A DNA stretch of 64,000 nucleotides from Nigrospora sphaerica (taxonomy: Eukaryota > Ascomycota > Sordariomycetes > Amphisphaeriales > Apiosporaceae), in NCBI GenBank assembly GCA_018287875.1, contig JAGVVL010000025.1, forward strand, positions 496,001 to 560,000, in the 5' to 3' direction. The position numbers were made by a program, and so were the translations under genes. Of this stretch, positions 48,003 through 59,312 are shown piece after piece. Under the pieces are notes generated by a model. That model searched no databases. It saw only the letters and a list, made by a program, of their open reading frames with translations, and was not told the origin of the DNA. The stretch's first letter is position 1. Every line of letters begins with the position of its first letter.

Positions 48003-49916
48003 TAGGTGATGTTGGCTATGTCGGGCGCACGTATGACTCATGTTCTTCGAGGACACGGGGAGGACTGCGCACGGCGAGTCTACGTTCACCAAAATATGGC
48101 TTTTGAAATAACCCTTTGCAAGTGTGCGGATCCTGAACCAGTCTGTCGGGACGCCAAGACATCCCTTAAGATTCTAGGCAGACGCGAAAGGGCAAACATA
48201 ATAATGGTTACGCTATCCAAATAAGGTAGGTAGGCCTTGGGATATGAGTCGAGCTGCCTTTTTCAACGAAGTTCATTGGGTTCAAGCCGGGCCACCTTAT
48301 CTTGCCTTCCTAATCAACCCCAAGCTGCAGGGGCGGTTCAGGTTGGTTGGGTTGTAACAAACCTTCCTCTCACATCATTACATAAGGCCAAGCCAAATCC
48401 ACCCAGATGGGACTGGTAAAGGAGGGGAAGACTGGATAACTTGTTTTTTTGCCCCGGAATTTGGCACTTGGCAGCGCCGTGCCTCCTTGCCATCCTCCTC
48501 CATATCTATGAAGCCCCCAGCCGCTTCCAACAATTATTACTGCCGAGCTGGTCGCACACGTTCCTCTTCTATGGGCCGAAATGCAGCATTTGGGCTCATT
48601 GACCCCTAGTTTCTCACCCTTGGAGGATGCCTCAACCTTTTTGTATATAGCCTTGGAGCCTTCCCAGCCACCGTAGAGTGCTTGAAAAATAGCATCGGCA
48701 GAAACACCGCTGGCGGCCACAGGCTCTTCCGCGGCTATTCAAGACGTTTATTTTGCGTTAGCATTAGGCAGGGTCGGAAGAGTCTCGCGCAAGGGAGCGG
48801 CCGCCAGTGCGGCCAAGTACACGACGAATGCGGAGAAAGCCCTGATGCTGTCGGCGAATTTTATTGATTTGCCGTTGTTTTCTAGACGTGGTAGTTTCTA
48901 GTCGGTGTTGATAATCTCTTGGAACCTTTTTTCAGGACTGATCTTTGAGCATGTTTATACTTTTGGTTGCTAGTGTAACATGTTGCCCTATCACCCATCC
49001 TCGTTGCTGATGGTCATCATGCATGTCATCAATGTGGAGCCCGCCAGTCATCAGTCATCCTTTGTGCAATCAAGCGAAGACGACGCGCCGTAGCAGATAC
49101 CCAGCAGCGATTGATGTTAGACCTTCTCCAGCAACACATTGGTTTCACTAACCAACGTGAAATCCTGCAGCCTAGGATAAAAGTTGTCCCAATAGCCTCG
49201 CATACAACACCAACTTATTGTAATCTTGAGCCATGGGAAATGCGACACCGTCGAAAGGCTCAAGGAACAGGTTCCAAACCCCAAGCCATAACGAAGAACA
49301 TGAAGGACTTTAGGACCCTGGAACCAAGCGGGGGCTCAGCCCCTCTTGCAGACGATACCTTTATGCTCCGGTATATGTCGTTGCCTTGCATCTGGCCAGC
49401 CTAGCACTTTTCGTTCTAGTAGCAATATTGATAATTCAGCTGTCTACATTAGCTGAGATCCCATACTGAAAATCTAGTGTAAGTCAAGACAGCCCCTTAA
49501 TAGCTGAAGCACCACAAAATAGTCTGACTCTTGACGCAAGTGCCCGCAAAGTGATGCCGCCAATTGTATTGCCTCCCAACTTTTCCGCGCAGCCTTATCC
49601 GGCCAGACGGAGTACATGGGATACCCTAGAGATGATCACTCAACAGACAAGCTAAGGAGCGACCTCTACAGACTTTTTCTCAACCCCACGAGACGGTAAG
49701 AGGAAGAGTTATTCTCATTGACGGTCGTGCAGTTGGTATCTCCAAAATAACCAGAGAGGAATCTTAGAAGCTTTCCGGGGAGCCCGTGCCACCGAGGATT
49801 TTCTGTATCTGCAAATAATGTTGAGGGAGTCGTGTCACTGCAATGCGGCTTAGCAATTGTGGCGAGTGCTTAGAACCTCGCCGCGAGGCAGGCCGACGCG
49901 AAGCTTTGTTATGAGG
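48003..49916. other. Spacer with one exon-like stretch
   Basis: A minus-strand open segment at about 48743-48623 reads GVSADAIFQALYGGWEGSKA and continues as IYKKVEASSK. It is bracketed by an acceptor-like AATAG and a donor-like GGTGAGA, and could be an orphan or relic exon. Its family is not recognised. The rest is AT-richer, without coding signal. Confidence 0.3.
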
Positions 49917-49992
49917 ATCCTTAGACACTACGCATATCCTTAGACACCACGCGTATCCTTAGACACCACGCGTATCCTTAGACACCACGCGT
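49917..49992. repeat. Tandem repeat, 4 x 19 bp
   Basis: Unit ATCCTTAGACACCACGCGT in three identical copies, preceded by one variant (ACTACGCAT end). It lies 0.33 kb upstream of the TPR-like gene start. Confidence 0.95.
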
Positions 49993-50317
49993 CTCTCATC
50001 AGCGGCTCCCATTAGAGGATTTCCTATACTCGCTAACAGTCATCGTGCCTTATCTGTGCATTTGCCAAGCAGAGGTGCGATTGGCTTCTCCATTCCCTTG
50101 CCGCTGTGAGGGCTGGTATCTCGGCATGCCAAGCTGCCAAGCATTGTGCTTTATCCAGCCTCTCGAGGTCTCGAGGCCGATAGGACAAGGCAGCTAGTTG
50201 TCCAGGCAACGAGCTGGACGTAACATAAGAACAACACACAACCACTGACTCAGTTGACGGCAACCCCATAACCTTCAAAACTCCCGAATACACTCGACAA
50301 TTGGTCGGAAACGCATA

Positions 50318-51025
50318 ATGGCTTTGGCTACTATTCCAGCGACACAAGTTTGGGAGACTCACGACGTCCCCGCCCACGGGACAGCCTTCTGGAGCAGCCT
50401 TTCGGATTCGTCCCCTGCTCGCAATGCGAAGCGCATCTTTACCGACGCCGAGATCCTGGCCCTGGGACTGGACGAGCACGCCAGCAAGTCGACCGACGAG
50501 AAGCTTCGCTTTCTGCTTCAGCTTGTCGAGCAGAAGCTCGAGACTGCCGAAGCGGCCGCGGCCTCGGCCCCCCATGGCCTTCGGCAGACGGACTGGCCTT
50601 TGTGGGTCAACACCATGGCCGCCGTCTTCGAGCTGCAACAGACGCTTAACATGCCCGAGGCCGACGCCACGCTGGATAAGCTCGTGAGTAACGGGAGGGA
50701 CGGAGGCAAGAACTACGCCTTCGTCTACCAGCTCGCCAGGGTGAAGCTGCAACGCGGCCAGTACAGCGAGGCCGAGGAACTCGCAAAAGAGTCTTTGCCT
50801 TGGATGCAGAAGCACGAGGCTCTGGGCAGGGACTCCCCTCAGGCTCTGGGCACGCACAGAATCATCCTCCAGGCCATCGCTAAGCAGGGTCGTACCGACG
50901 AGGCACGAGCCATGGCTGATGCTACGAAGGCGCTGATCGATGGGATGGGCAATGGACGCTACGCTAAGTACCAGGAGGAAGAGAAGGTAGAGCTGGAGAA
51001 TGCGGTGAAGGAACTGGGTCTGTAG
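50318..51025 (+). CDS. TPR-like protein of unknown function
   Basis: Intronless, 235 aa, from ATG 50318 (CATAATGG). The second half reads as helical pairs of tetratricopeptide type: YAFVYQLARVKLQRGQYSEA, then AEELAKESLPWMQKHEAL, HRIILQAIAKQGRTDEARAM and DATKALID. An earlier helix pair (WVNTMAAVFELQQTLNMPEA) may also belong. There is no signal peptide or membrane segment. The N-terminal WETHDVPAHGTAFW portion has no known motif. Codon use is strongly C/G-ending, in contrast to the AT-richer flanks, which supports a functional gene. Role unknown; probably a soluble cytosolic protein. Confidence 0.68.
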   Translation: MALATIPATQVWETHDVPAHGTAFWSSLSDSSPARNAKRIFTDAEILALGLDEHASKSTDEKLRFLLQLVEQKLETAEAAAASAPHGLRQTDWPLWVNTMAAVFELQQTLNMPEADATLDKLVSNGRDGGKNYAFVYQLARVKLQRGQYSEAEELAKESLPWMQKHEALGRDSPQALGTHRIILQAIAKQGRTDEARAMADATKALIDGMGNGRYAKYQEEEKVELENAVKELGL

Positions 51026-52970
51026 GACTTGGAGAACGGTTTCATCACGTGCATCTCCGTTACTCATAACCGTCTCTTTTTGATCCTTTTGCCAAATGAA
51101 TATAGAAGACGCGGTCCCCCAATCAACGCTTTTGCTAGTTTATTACAGAATGCATGTTCCTCCATTTAATGGAAAGTGTCCCGTGACTGGCAGATGGGGG
51201 CGGACTCTCCAACTTCGCAGTGGGCTTTCGTTCTGCTCTTCCACCATGTCAGGACCCACCAGTGTCCTGTAGGCAGCACACATGATGCCTCGTCGTAAGT
51301 AGTCGACACGGTGTGATACGTGGGAACCCGTCGCCAGTTTCTCGTCTCGCGGCACAGAAGCTCGCCAAATAGGTGAAGTTAGCAGAAGCTGCAGCTTCTT
51401 TATGCGATGCAGTTGATGGGACGCGGATATCATGTATATATTCCCATGCCCTCAACCACATCCGAATCGCGCCGCAACCCGGGGTCTTGAGGGTATTCCA
51501 AGTGCATCGGGCCCGACCGTGCTAACGAGTACTCGGCGTGGATGCAAGTGACATGAAGTCCGGCAAAGAACTCATGATGACGATACAAACCCCAGGCTGG
51601 ATGAACTTGTTCCATGGGGAGAAGATGGGCGAATGCAGGCTGTTTCCCGAAGGTGACATCCATTGGGGGAGCCTGACTGGTGGTCAAGTAGCAAAGCTCA
51701 GTAAAGGTAAAACAAAATGTGGATATTACAATATATCACGAGGTTTTCAGGAGCACGGGATACTTAGGTAACCGTCAGAAGACCGACAGGTCAAGCTCCA
51801 GGGGGGTTGAAGGCTTTCTTTTATTAGAAGTGACACACGCATACTAGTGAAGACGAGGACTGGAGCCAGCCCTCGCGGAATTGAATTCAACGGACAAACC
51901 GTGCCGGCGTCAGCTCGTCAGGTGACCTACCTAACGCTCTGTTGTAGCCACACGAATGAATTCTGCGGACTTGAAGTAACGTGGAAGATGTTTTGAGGCC
52001 TTGCTGTTATAGCAAACGAAAGATCAACAGTCCTCCCATGGTGAGTTCATTGGATGCCGTTCAGGTAGGTAAGTACTTGGGAGAAAGGTGTGCGAAGCCT
52101 CGAAACAGGGCGGTATCTCGAGAGGGTCACTAGGTTAAAAGCTTTCAACGCATAAAGAATCAGAACTCAACCGTATAGGCCGCTGGGACGTGAATTAACA
52201 TTGACAAGGTTTGGGACATGTAGAGTCCCTAAAAGATCTAAGTTCCTTTAGACCGGTGGCCATCTCCTGAAGCCTGTGAAATCTCCCGAATGTTTCTTCC
52301 ACAAAATTGACAACATGTCCATCACCAGCCTCACCTTCTTAAAGAATCAAGAGTACAAATGCCTATTCCGCATTCTGGGGATTAAGAGAAATATGAGGCA
52401 AAAAACATACAACACCAAGGATTCCCAGGTCGTCACCGACCCTAGTACTAATTCGGCGCTTTCCAGCTTATCTATGGGAGAGCGGACGGGATCCCGAGTT
52501 TTCTGGAAGCTATGGTCGTATGTGATATATGGATTGTGTAAGACAATTCATAAACCACAATTTTCAATGGACGCTAGAGACTTTAACCATACACACTGTT
52601 CCCTCGTGCGTGCACGATGGTCCGTCCGCTATATTCCGGAGGCTCGCATTATGGAATCGATACCTACCTACCTATCTAGCTATGGCCCATGAACATTATG
52701 TCTTTTTACACCATTGAACTTACATTTCTTCATACACGGGCTGGGGCCCGGTCGTTTCTCTTAGTTTAAGTACATGTGAGCCCAAAGGCCATTGTAAAAA
52801 TTCTTTATTGTGGTGCCTAGCTCGCCACATCCTCAATACTAATATATATCGAAGGGTTATCCAGCTACTTAACTCGTTTAGGCCAGTTTGCCTTGAGTCT
52901 CGGGGGCCGCACGCCGCACGGGAGAATGCGTTGACGTATGGGATTCCTTCGGTGACTCTGCTGGGAGAGG
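51026..52970. other. AT-rich gene-poor region
   Basis: No gene supported. A 138-codon frame at 52276-52692 lacks domain content and sits in AT-rich sequence. An AGGTAGGTAAGTACTTGG element occurs at 52063-52080. Confidence 0.45.
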
Positions 52971-53521
52971 GCGGACTGGGTCAACCTCCGCGGCCGGTTC
53001 GACAAACTACGTCATCTCAGTCAGGAGCCCGAACGGTTCGGCCGCCTCCTTACGCCCGTGCTGGACGTTGGCTCTTTCGTCCGCACCGAGGACCCCCGTA
53101 TCGTCAACTTCTGGTACCAAATTGGCGACCGACAAAGCGGCTTGGAGCTCACGTACCTCCCGGGCTGGATCACGGCCTTTTGCTTCTGGGACGCCGAGGG
53201 CCATTCGCTGGACCGCGAGTGTGAGGGGGTCCGGCGGGATGCAATCTCGCAAGCACCGTGTTCCCCCGCGTGGACATTAAAAAGATTCCCTGCGGATACG
53301 CGGGGGTGCCCGTCGAGGTAGACGGCAATGGGCATGAGGTACAGACCCGGATGGTGGCCGACTCCGTCGCCATTGCAGCATCGAGGACTGGAGGAACTCT
53401 AGACCCCAGCAATGGCCACCAAAACGAACGGTTGCAAGGTTTTGACAAGGTTCGAGGCTCAACGCCCGGCGTAGGCCCTGAGACGGGACTGGACTCGTTG
53501 CGGCCAGTGACTGGCTGGTGA
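52971..53521 (+). pseudogene. DUF4419-family relic, frameshifted
   Basis: One frame (to about 53245) reads DWVNLRGRFDKLRHL, FGRLLTPVLDVGSF, IVNFWYQIGD and TYLPGWITAFCFWDAEGHSL. A second frame (from about 53250 to the stop at 53521) continues with RVDIKKIPCGYAGVPVEVDG and HEVQTRMVADSVAIAAS. Both parts match, in order, the fungal DUF4419 domain, but they are in different frames. The only intron-like stretch between them is about 33 nt, too short. No N-terminal half or start is found. It is therefore a truncated, frameshifted copy; a sequencing error at the junction is the alternative. Confidence 0.72.
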
Positions 53522-54229
53522 TGTATGAGGTGACGCGCTAATCAGTGTTTAATGTCGGACTACATATTCTCAAATCCGTCCCCTTCGTTGCTTTCGGTAT
53601 CCTGCCACTTTTCCCCTGAGAATATAGCCAGGAACGGATGCGGAGATGACCTTGAACCATGCGGTTACATTATAGCTAGAAGCAATCCAACTGTTCAGTA
53701 GAGGTTTCTGGCAGTCACGGGAACCGAAGAACGCCAGAATTGTTTCCGTCGGGCAACAGGTTAACCAGAATATCACCATATTCTCGATGCTAACTTGGCC
53801 TTCGTATATTTTTAGGGAACTGTGGTTTCACTGACCGGGGCTAGGTACACTACAAACCTCTTTTGTTGTAATTCATGTGTCGTAGTCTGGTGTTCCTAGC
53901 TGTCGGAGAATCTCGGTTCTTCTGCACGCCCAACGCAAGGTACCACCCTAGATAATACATCCGTATGGAGGGGGTATTGCTTTGAACCACTAGGAAGCCT
54001 CGAGTTCATCACCGACGTCTTTAGGTTGCCCTACCACACAGATGAATCCGTACCAGCCCTAGGGACACTCTCCAAGGGACGACATGACGTCTTTAACGGG
54101 TAGCTACAAAATCTACAAAAGGAGTCAGAAGAACCGAAGAGACGGCATACGCTTTATTATACACTCGCTTCTTTAAGTGATTACACGCTTGGATGTTCTA
54201 CTTTTACCGGGTAGTGAGAATCGTCGGCC
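53522..54229. other. Spacer between two relics
   Basis: Nothing recognised; AT-richer than the flanking genes. Confidence 0.4.
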
Positions 54230-55798
54230 CTAGTTTAGAACCGTTTCTATCCAGTCTCTATCGATCGTTGCAATTCCAGCTCCCTCGTGTTCAGCCATTT
54301 CGAGGTCGTAGATCTCGAGGTCGAGGCCGCCAATGTGCATGATTTTCTCCAGGTCCAGCTTCTTGCGGTAAAGCTGTGATGCTTTGGCCTTGTCGACGCC
54401 CAGCAGTATACGTGCCAAGCTCTCCGGCCTTGGTACCCTCTTCGTCGCCAGCCCTTCCAACCATGAAACGAGGGACTCGAACTACGGACCGTGGTCGCCA
54501 TACCTACCGTCATCTAGCGTCAGTATTTTCCTGGGGCATATTTCGGAGCACCTTCGGGCCGGAACGACGGAAACAAAGGATATCAGCAGTAGAGGGCAGC
54601 ATTCGTGCTGGAAGAGCTAACTAGGAACACCAAATGCTGCTTACCTGGGGATTTGTCTGCCGATGTCGACCAGGTCCAAGACCTGGAGGTTTCGTAGCTG
54701 CAGTGTCACTGATGAATCGGGCCAGTTCCTCCTCAAACGCCGCAGCAGGCCCGTGGAGACCTCGAGGTGCCGCAACCCGTGCAGCTGCCCAAGCCAAAAA
54801 CCCAGCTCGGTGCAACTCGATATAAACACCCGTCTCTAGCGGGTTTTTTCCCTGAGGGTGAGCCTTCTTAGACAGGGGAACAGCGGCAGCACCGCAAAAG
54901 TTTCAGTGTACTCTGGATCGTATTCGATGCAGAGAGATGTCAGGAGACTCCCAATGCCCGTTCGAAGTTTAACCCTGACCGGTGGTATCGATAGCTCCTA
55001 GGAAGGTTGATAATACCACTTGTGAGTGCGGAGTCCGCCAATGACCAAATGGGCGTTGGTCAGTGGCAGTAGCGAAGGGCAGACGAAAGCCCACTCCTCG
55101 GGATGAGCCACTTGGAGTTCCACGGTCCTCAAGTGCGGCAGAATCTCGCTATAGACCTGCGCACTTTCCTTCACCTGCCACAGAATGCGATCCGTGACTG
55201 GGTAGCCCGTCAATTCGGCTCGCAGACTCAGCGTTTCCAGACCAGGGAGCAGACACAGAAGCACCGCAAAGATCCTCTGCGAAACTTGGTGTCTGGCAGA
55301 TTCCGAGGTGCTTGGGACACCGGCGCTGGCCTCGGGCATGATTTGGACCCCAGCTACGGCAAAGTAGCGGTGGTCGTCGGTCCTGGGCAACTGAAATCCA
55401 TGTCGGTCAATGGCGACCCAGTTTGAGTTGCCTTGTCCGGAGGGCTCTACAACCCAGGGGGCCGACGGGATTGGGTCAAAGCACAATTCGGGAAGATCGA
55501 GGCGATGCACTAGCTGCTTCAGATCAGGGTTTTGCACCATGGTTCTTGCGAGCCGGACCATGTTGCGCTTGAAATCAAGGGCTAGTTGCTAGTTGAACCG
55601 GATTTCTTTGTAAAGCACCTCGCGTGCGATGGGGAGGAAGAAGTGGCATGTGAGGCATAGGGCGCGGAGGGTAGCACGGCATTGTTGGACGTGGATGTCA
55701 TTTTCCTTCAGTGATAGGCCCTCGCGCCAGCCTGTTGCGAATTCTTTGACGATCATGCGCACGATCTCCACCGGAATCGCTGTCAGTGATTCGGGCAT
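54230..55798 (-). pseudogene. F-box protein gene broken by in-frame TAG stops
   Basis: ATG 55798 opens MPESLTAIPVEIVRMIVKEF, and the segment ending TLRALCLTCHFFLPIAREVLY follows, an F-box-like head. The same frame continues through LALDFKRNMVRLARTMVQNP, FAVLLCLLPGLETLSLR and LGQLHGLRHLEVSTGLL, typical of fungal F-box/LRR-like proteins. TAG stops lie at 55591-55589, 55000-54998 and 54838-54836. A probable intron (donor GTAAGC at 54644, acceptor at 54504) leads to a last exon with a fourth TAG (54484-54482), ending at 54230. No TAA or TGA interrupts the frame and no frameshift is needed. Apparently a recently inactivated gene. Confidence 0.68.
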
Positions 55799-58208
55799 TT
55801 CGGCGCTTCGGCAGCGATAAAGAATGCAGTATAGTAGTTCTGGGTGAGATAACAGGGTGAAAGTTGTTGTGTAGGAGATGACAGTGTGGAAATTGTTGAG
55901 TGGAAAGTGAAGTTGGGCTTCTGAGAGCACTGACAACCTCGGCGGGCTGTTGACTTGAGGAATGTCGACTGCAGGCGGGAACAAAGCAGGTGCCTGCCCG
56001 AATCTTCGTTTCGCACCTTCTCCTGGAAGCAAAATTTCTCTACCTCTCACCGCAAGTCCGACCGCACCAGATCTACCCATCTGCTGCTAATCTGTCATTG
56101 TTTGATCGGGTCTGTAGTGAGAACGGTTGGGATCACAACTGTAATCGTCTATCTTGGAATACTTAACCCAGTTAGACAGCCCTTCGGATAGGCTATCCTT
56201 GTCCTCAGTATCCATCCTAGGTTTGGTAGGCTGAAGTGATTCTCGACCACCCTCTCCCGAGGGTGGTCACATCATGGCGCGCACCCCAGTGCTTCGAGAT
56301 AGATGGGCATGGCCGTTTAATACTACTTTCTGGTTCTTTGAGCACTGCTATCATGTCTAGATACCCCTTACCTTCAATAAATTGGTGGTGCGAGAAAGAA
56401 GGAACGTACTAAAACGCCCAGGAGCGGTTGAGGAATGTCGATCAATACTGTTTCCTGGTCCCTTATATCTTATTCACTTGTGCTTCCAATACTATTCAAT
56501 CCTGGGCCCGAGAATGCCCCCATCTGGGCTCTTGTTCAAGTTCCTGGAATGAGTTATCAGCATACTTTGCTTGCATGTTCTGGGAAGCGACATAAATCAA
56601 GGCAGTACACGGGAAATCAGCACTAGGCAGGTTCATGTTTATCTCTCTAGACTGGAATGGACTGTCTTGGTTTCTGTCTAACTCCGAGTGAAAACGACAC
56701 GGCACAGCAATCGATTTGTTGCTACAGGCTGCGGCATGCCACCACGAGACCATATTCTCCACTGGTACACTCTTATGGACCCTCCTTACCATCAGCGACT
56801 GATATACTGGTTCTTCGACGTAGAGTGCGTCTGTGTTTGCTTTTAATACTTACTTAGCTTTTTAATTCCGAGGCACTCGAAGCGGAGGGCAACGAAGACC
56901 CGCGTCCTACAGGCAGTACATTCTGCTCTCCAAACACGCTAATACTCAATAGTTGCCGTTCCTTTGCGAGTGTCCAGATCCTGATGGAAAGGCCAAGTCG
57001 GGTGGCTATACGGGCTTACCGTCTTTGGGGTTGAGCGATCCTGCCCTTTGCTTTTAAACGGAGACGAAGGGGAACGGACGTCTTCCATGCGAACGCTGCC
57101 GTTGTTGATTTCCAGATAGTCACTTGACATCAAGAGCAATACCGAGGTCCGGCAGTCGGGCAACGGCTGGTGGGTGGTCCGGGGCTGAGGGTCCGAGGGG
57201 CCCTTCGACAGAACCGTGTCCGGTTCGCCGACTGGGACGCCGTGCTCACCGGCCGAGATCCCATCCCCGGCGAGGCAGACACCGCCGTCGTCGTCAATAA
57301 CCAGGACGGGAGCTCCCCGCCAGAATTCCCTGCTAAGAAAGTGGGTAGGCTTGCCGAATAATTAAATATGTACCTCGCTCATACACGACTCCGTTTTGAT
57401 AGGCAAGGGTGCCGAATGCGGGCATTTGCGTGGCGTGATGATGGAACCAGGACCGCCCTCGACATAACTAGCCGGGCAGACAGCAGCCAGACTGGTGAAA
57501 AGCGCTATGTCTCTTTCGAGACGCCCCTCGGTCGGCCCCCAAAATAAAGCGCCTTTGGTACATTTCGCGACATACCTCTCGATTAGAACACCCTCTGCAC
57601 CCCGGGAAACCAGCACGGCCGAATACATAGACAAACGGCTCGGGCGAGGGTGGAGACGAAAGAGCCGGTCCGGCGTCGTCGGGCAGCTCCAGCTCCAGCT
57701 CCAGCTTCTTTTCCACTAGCGTCAAGAGAGGGGCAATTAATACCATATCCCACCTCCCAGGGGTCCCCATTCCCATTTCGCCCGCTACAGCACCAGCAAA
57801 CGTGGGCTCCACCGCCTCTTTCTCCGTCTCTGTTGCCTTCCGTCATCTATCAATCTCTCTCACCACCTCCACGATCAAAGCCCGGGACCGGCCTTCTTCC
57901 CCCTACCTCCCCCTGTTTCTTTGTATATCTCTTAACTCGCCAACCCCCCCATTCTTCCATCCGGTCGAGCCTTGCCCAACCGTCGGCGGCAACTTTTTTT
58001 TTTCTTGACCACCTAACCCCGGACGCGGCCCGTTTAGTCTGCGAACTTTCCCTGCGGCGCGCCTCTCTTCTTGCCTCGCTTCGCAACTTGCACCCCGCGC
58101 CCCCGCGGCCTCGGCGCTCGCGCGCACCCAAGTTCCTGCGAGGCTCTCGTGCATCGCCCCTGTATATATATCACCTTTGAGAAACCCCGGCCAGGGCCGC
58201 AACACACC
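55799..58208. other. Spacer with a pyrimidine-rich end
   Basis: 55.8-57.1 kb shows no gene. At 57199-57345 (plus) a coding-like frame reads NRVRFADWDAVLTGRDPIPG and continues to PAKK, with C/G-ending codons but no start and no recognised family; it may be a relic. From about 57700 the sequence is C/T-rich, the promoter and leader of the CHY gene. Confidence 0.35.
58163..58171 (+). promoter_or_regulatory. TATA-like element
   Basis: TATATATAT stands about 40 bases before the ATG at 58209 in otherwise GC-rich DNA. It could be the TATA box of the CHY zinc-finger gene. Confidence 0.35.
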
Positions 58209-58711
58209 ATGTGGTATGTCTCTATTTTTGTCCCCACGCGCACGCTCTCTTCGCCCCCGGTTCCCTCCCGAAAACGCCGCCCCCTCCCCCCGGGTCAGGA
58301 AACCAAAACCTCCCTTACCAAAACTGACACGCCGAACTCAGCAAGCACATCCTGAACGCGCAGGTGTCGATCCGGTCGCCGTGCTGCCGCAAGTGGTTCG
58401 ACTGCGCCGAGTGCCACGCCGAGACGGAGGCGCACGCGCTGCGACAGGCCGCCGAGCTCGTGCTGGCCTGCAAAAAGTGCCGCAAGTGCTTCCGCAAGGA
58501 CCCCGCCGAGTTCGAGGACTCCGACGAGTACTGCCCCCACTGCGATAACCACTACGTCATCGAGGCCGTCGAGCCCAAGGCCGCCCTGCGCGTCGAGGGC
58601 GAGGACGCCCGCGTCGACGCCCGCATGCTCAAGGACGACCGCGTCAAGCCCCGCGCCGACGAGCGCCGCTCCATCTTTGACGTCGACAAGGAGGCCGGCC
58701 GCCTCGGCTGA
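58209..58711 (+). CDS. CHY-type zinc-finger protein
   Basis: Inferred CDS join(58209..58213,58342..58711), 124 aa. The first exon is only 5 nt (ATGTG) and the 128-nt intron splits the codon of Cys2, which completes the first zinc ligand pair CKH. The protein then runs MCKHILNAQVSIRSPCC, WFDCAECHAE, CKKCRKCFRKD and EYCPHCDNHYV. This is the ordered Cys/His pattern of the CHY zinc finger (also found in yeast Hot13). The tail is charged (VEGEDARVDARMLKDDR). The single-exon reading from ATG 58364 would delete the first ligands, so the spliced model is preferred. Function in filamentous fungi is not established; Hot13 acts in mitochondrial IMS import. Confidence 0.85.
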
Positions 58712-59312
58712 GGGGGCGTGGTGCGAACCACCACAGGGGGGGAAAGCAGGGTTGGTGCAGAATCGGAACGCACCAAAGATGAAGGGAGGGGGAAATGAAA
58801 CAAACAGGACAGAGGGAAGAAGGGGAAACCAACCCGCGAGAGCGAAAGGGGCTGCTCACGGGGCCGTGTTGGTGGTGGGGAGTATGATACCATGTTAGAT
58901 CGTACAGAGACGACGATTGATGACAAAGGCGGTGGGATACGCCAGCGGCGCCGGGGAGGCTGGCGGCAACGACACAGTCTGTCACGGGCCATCCCGTCCT
59001 ACCGTGGGGAACCCAAGCCCATACACAAACAGCAGATGCGCTCTCGGACGGGAGTGCCTAAGCCCGGCTGCTTCGTGAATAGTATACATGTTCATAACGT
59101 GTGTTCTTTTAGCTAGCTACCTAGCTCGACGTCTGTACGACATTCTCATCTTCCTGGCCAGCATAAGGGCGAGGGGGATGTGGGTAGTATACATGTTCAT
59201 AACATGTGGTCGTTCAGCCAGCTACCTAGCTCAATCTCATCCTCTTTGCCGGCCTAAGGGGAAGGGGGCTGTGGGACCCGCTCTTCTCCGGAACCCGATC
59301 GGGAGACGAAGA
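58712..59312. other. Convergent 3' spacer with tandem duplication
   Basis: 3' UTRs of the CHY and proteasome genes. The part from 59081 to 59275 is an imperfect two-copy tandem duplication (separate entry). Confidence 0.55.
59081..59275. repeat. Imperfect tandem duplication, two copies of about 90-104 bp
   Basis: Copy 1 (about 59081-59184) and copy 2 (about 59186-59275) both begin AGTATACATGTTCATAAC, share AGCTACCTAGCTC, a TCTCATC segment and a C-rich then purine-rich end (TAAGGG...GGGGG...GTGGG). Copy 2 has lost about 15 bases internally and carries several point differences. Confidence 0.8.

Noticed and set aside
49917..49992. CRISPR array
   Set aside because: The 19-bp units are contiguous without spacers and the host is a eukaryote; it is a tandem repeat.
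52276..52692. 138-codon plus ORF
   Set aside because: AT-rich sequence, no domain, no codon bias like that of real genes in this window.
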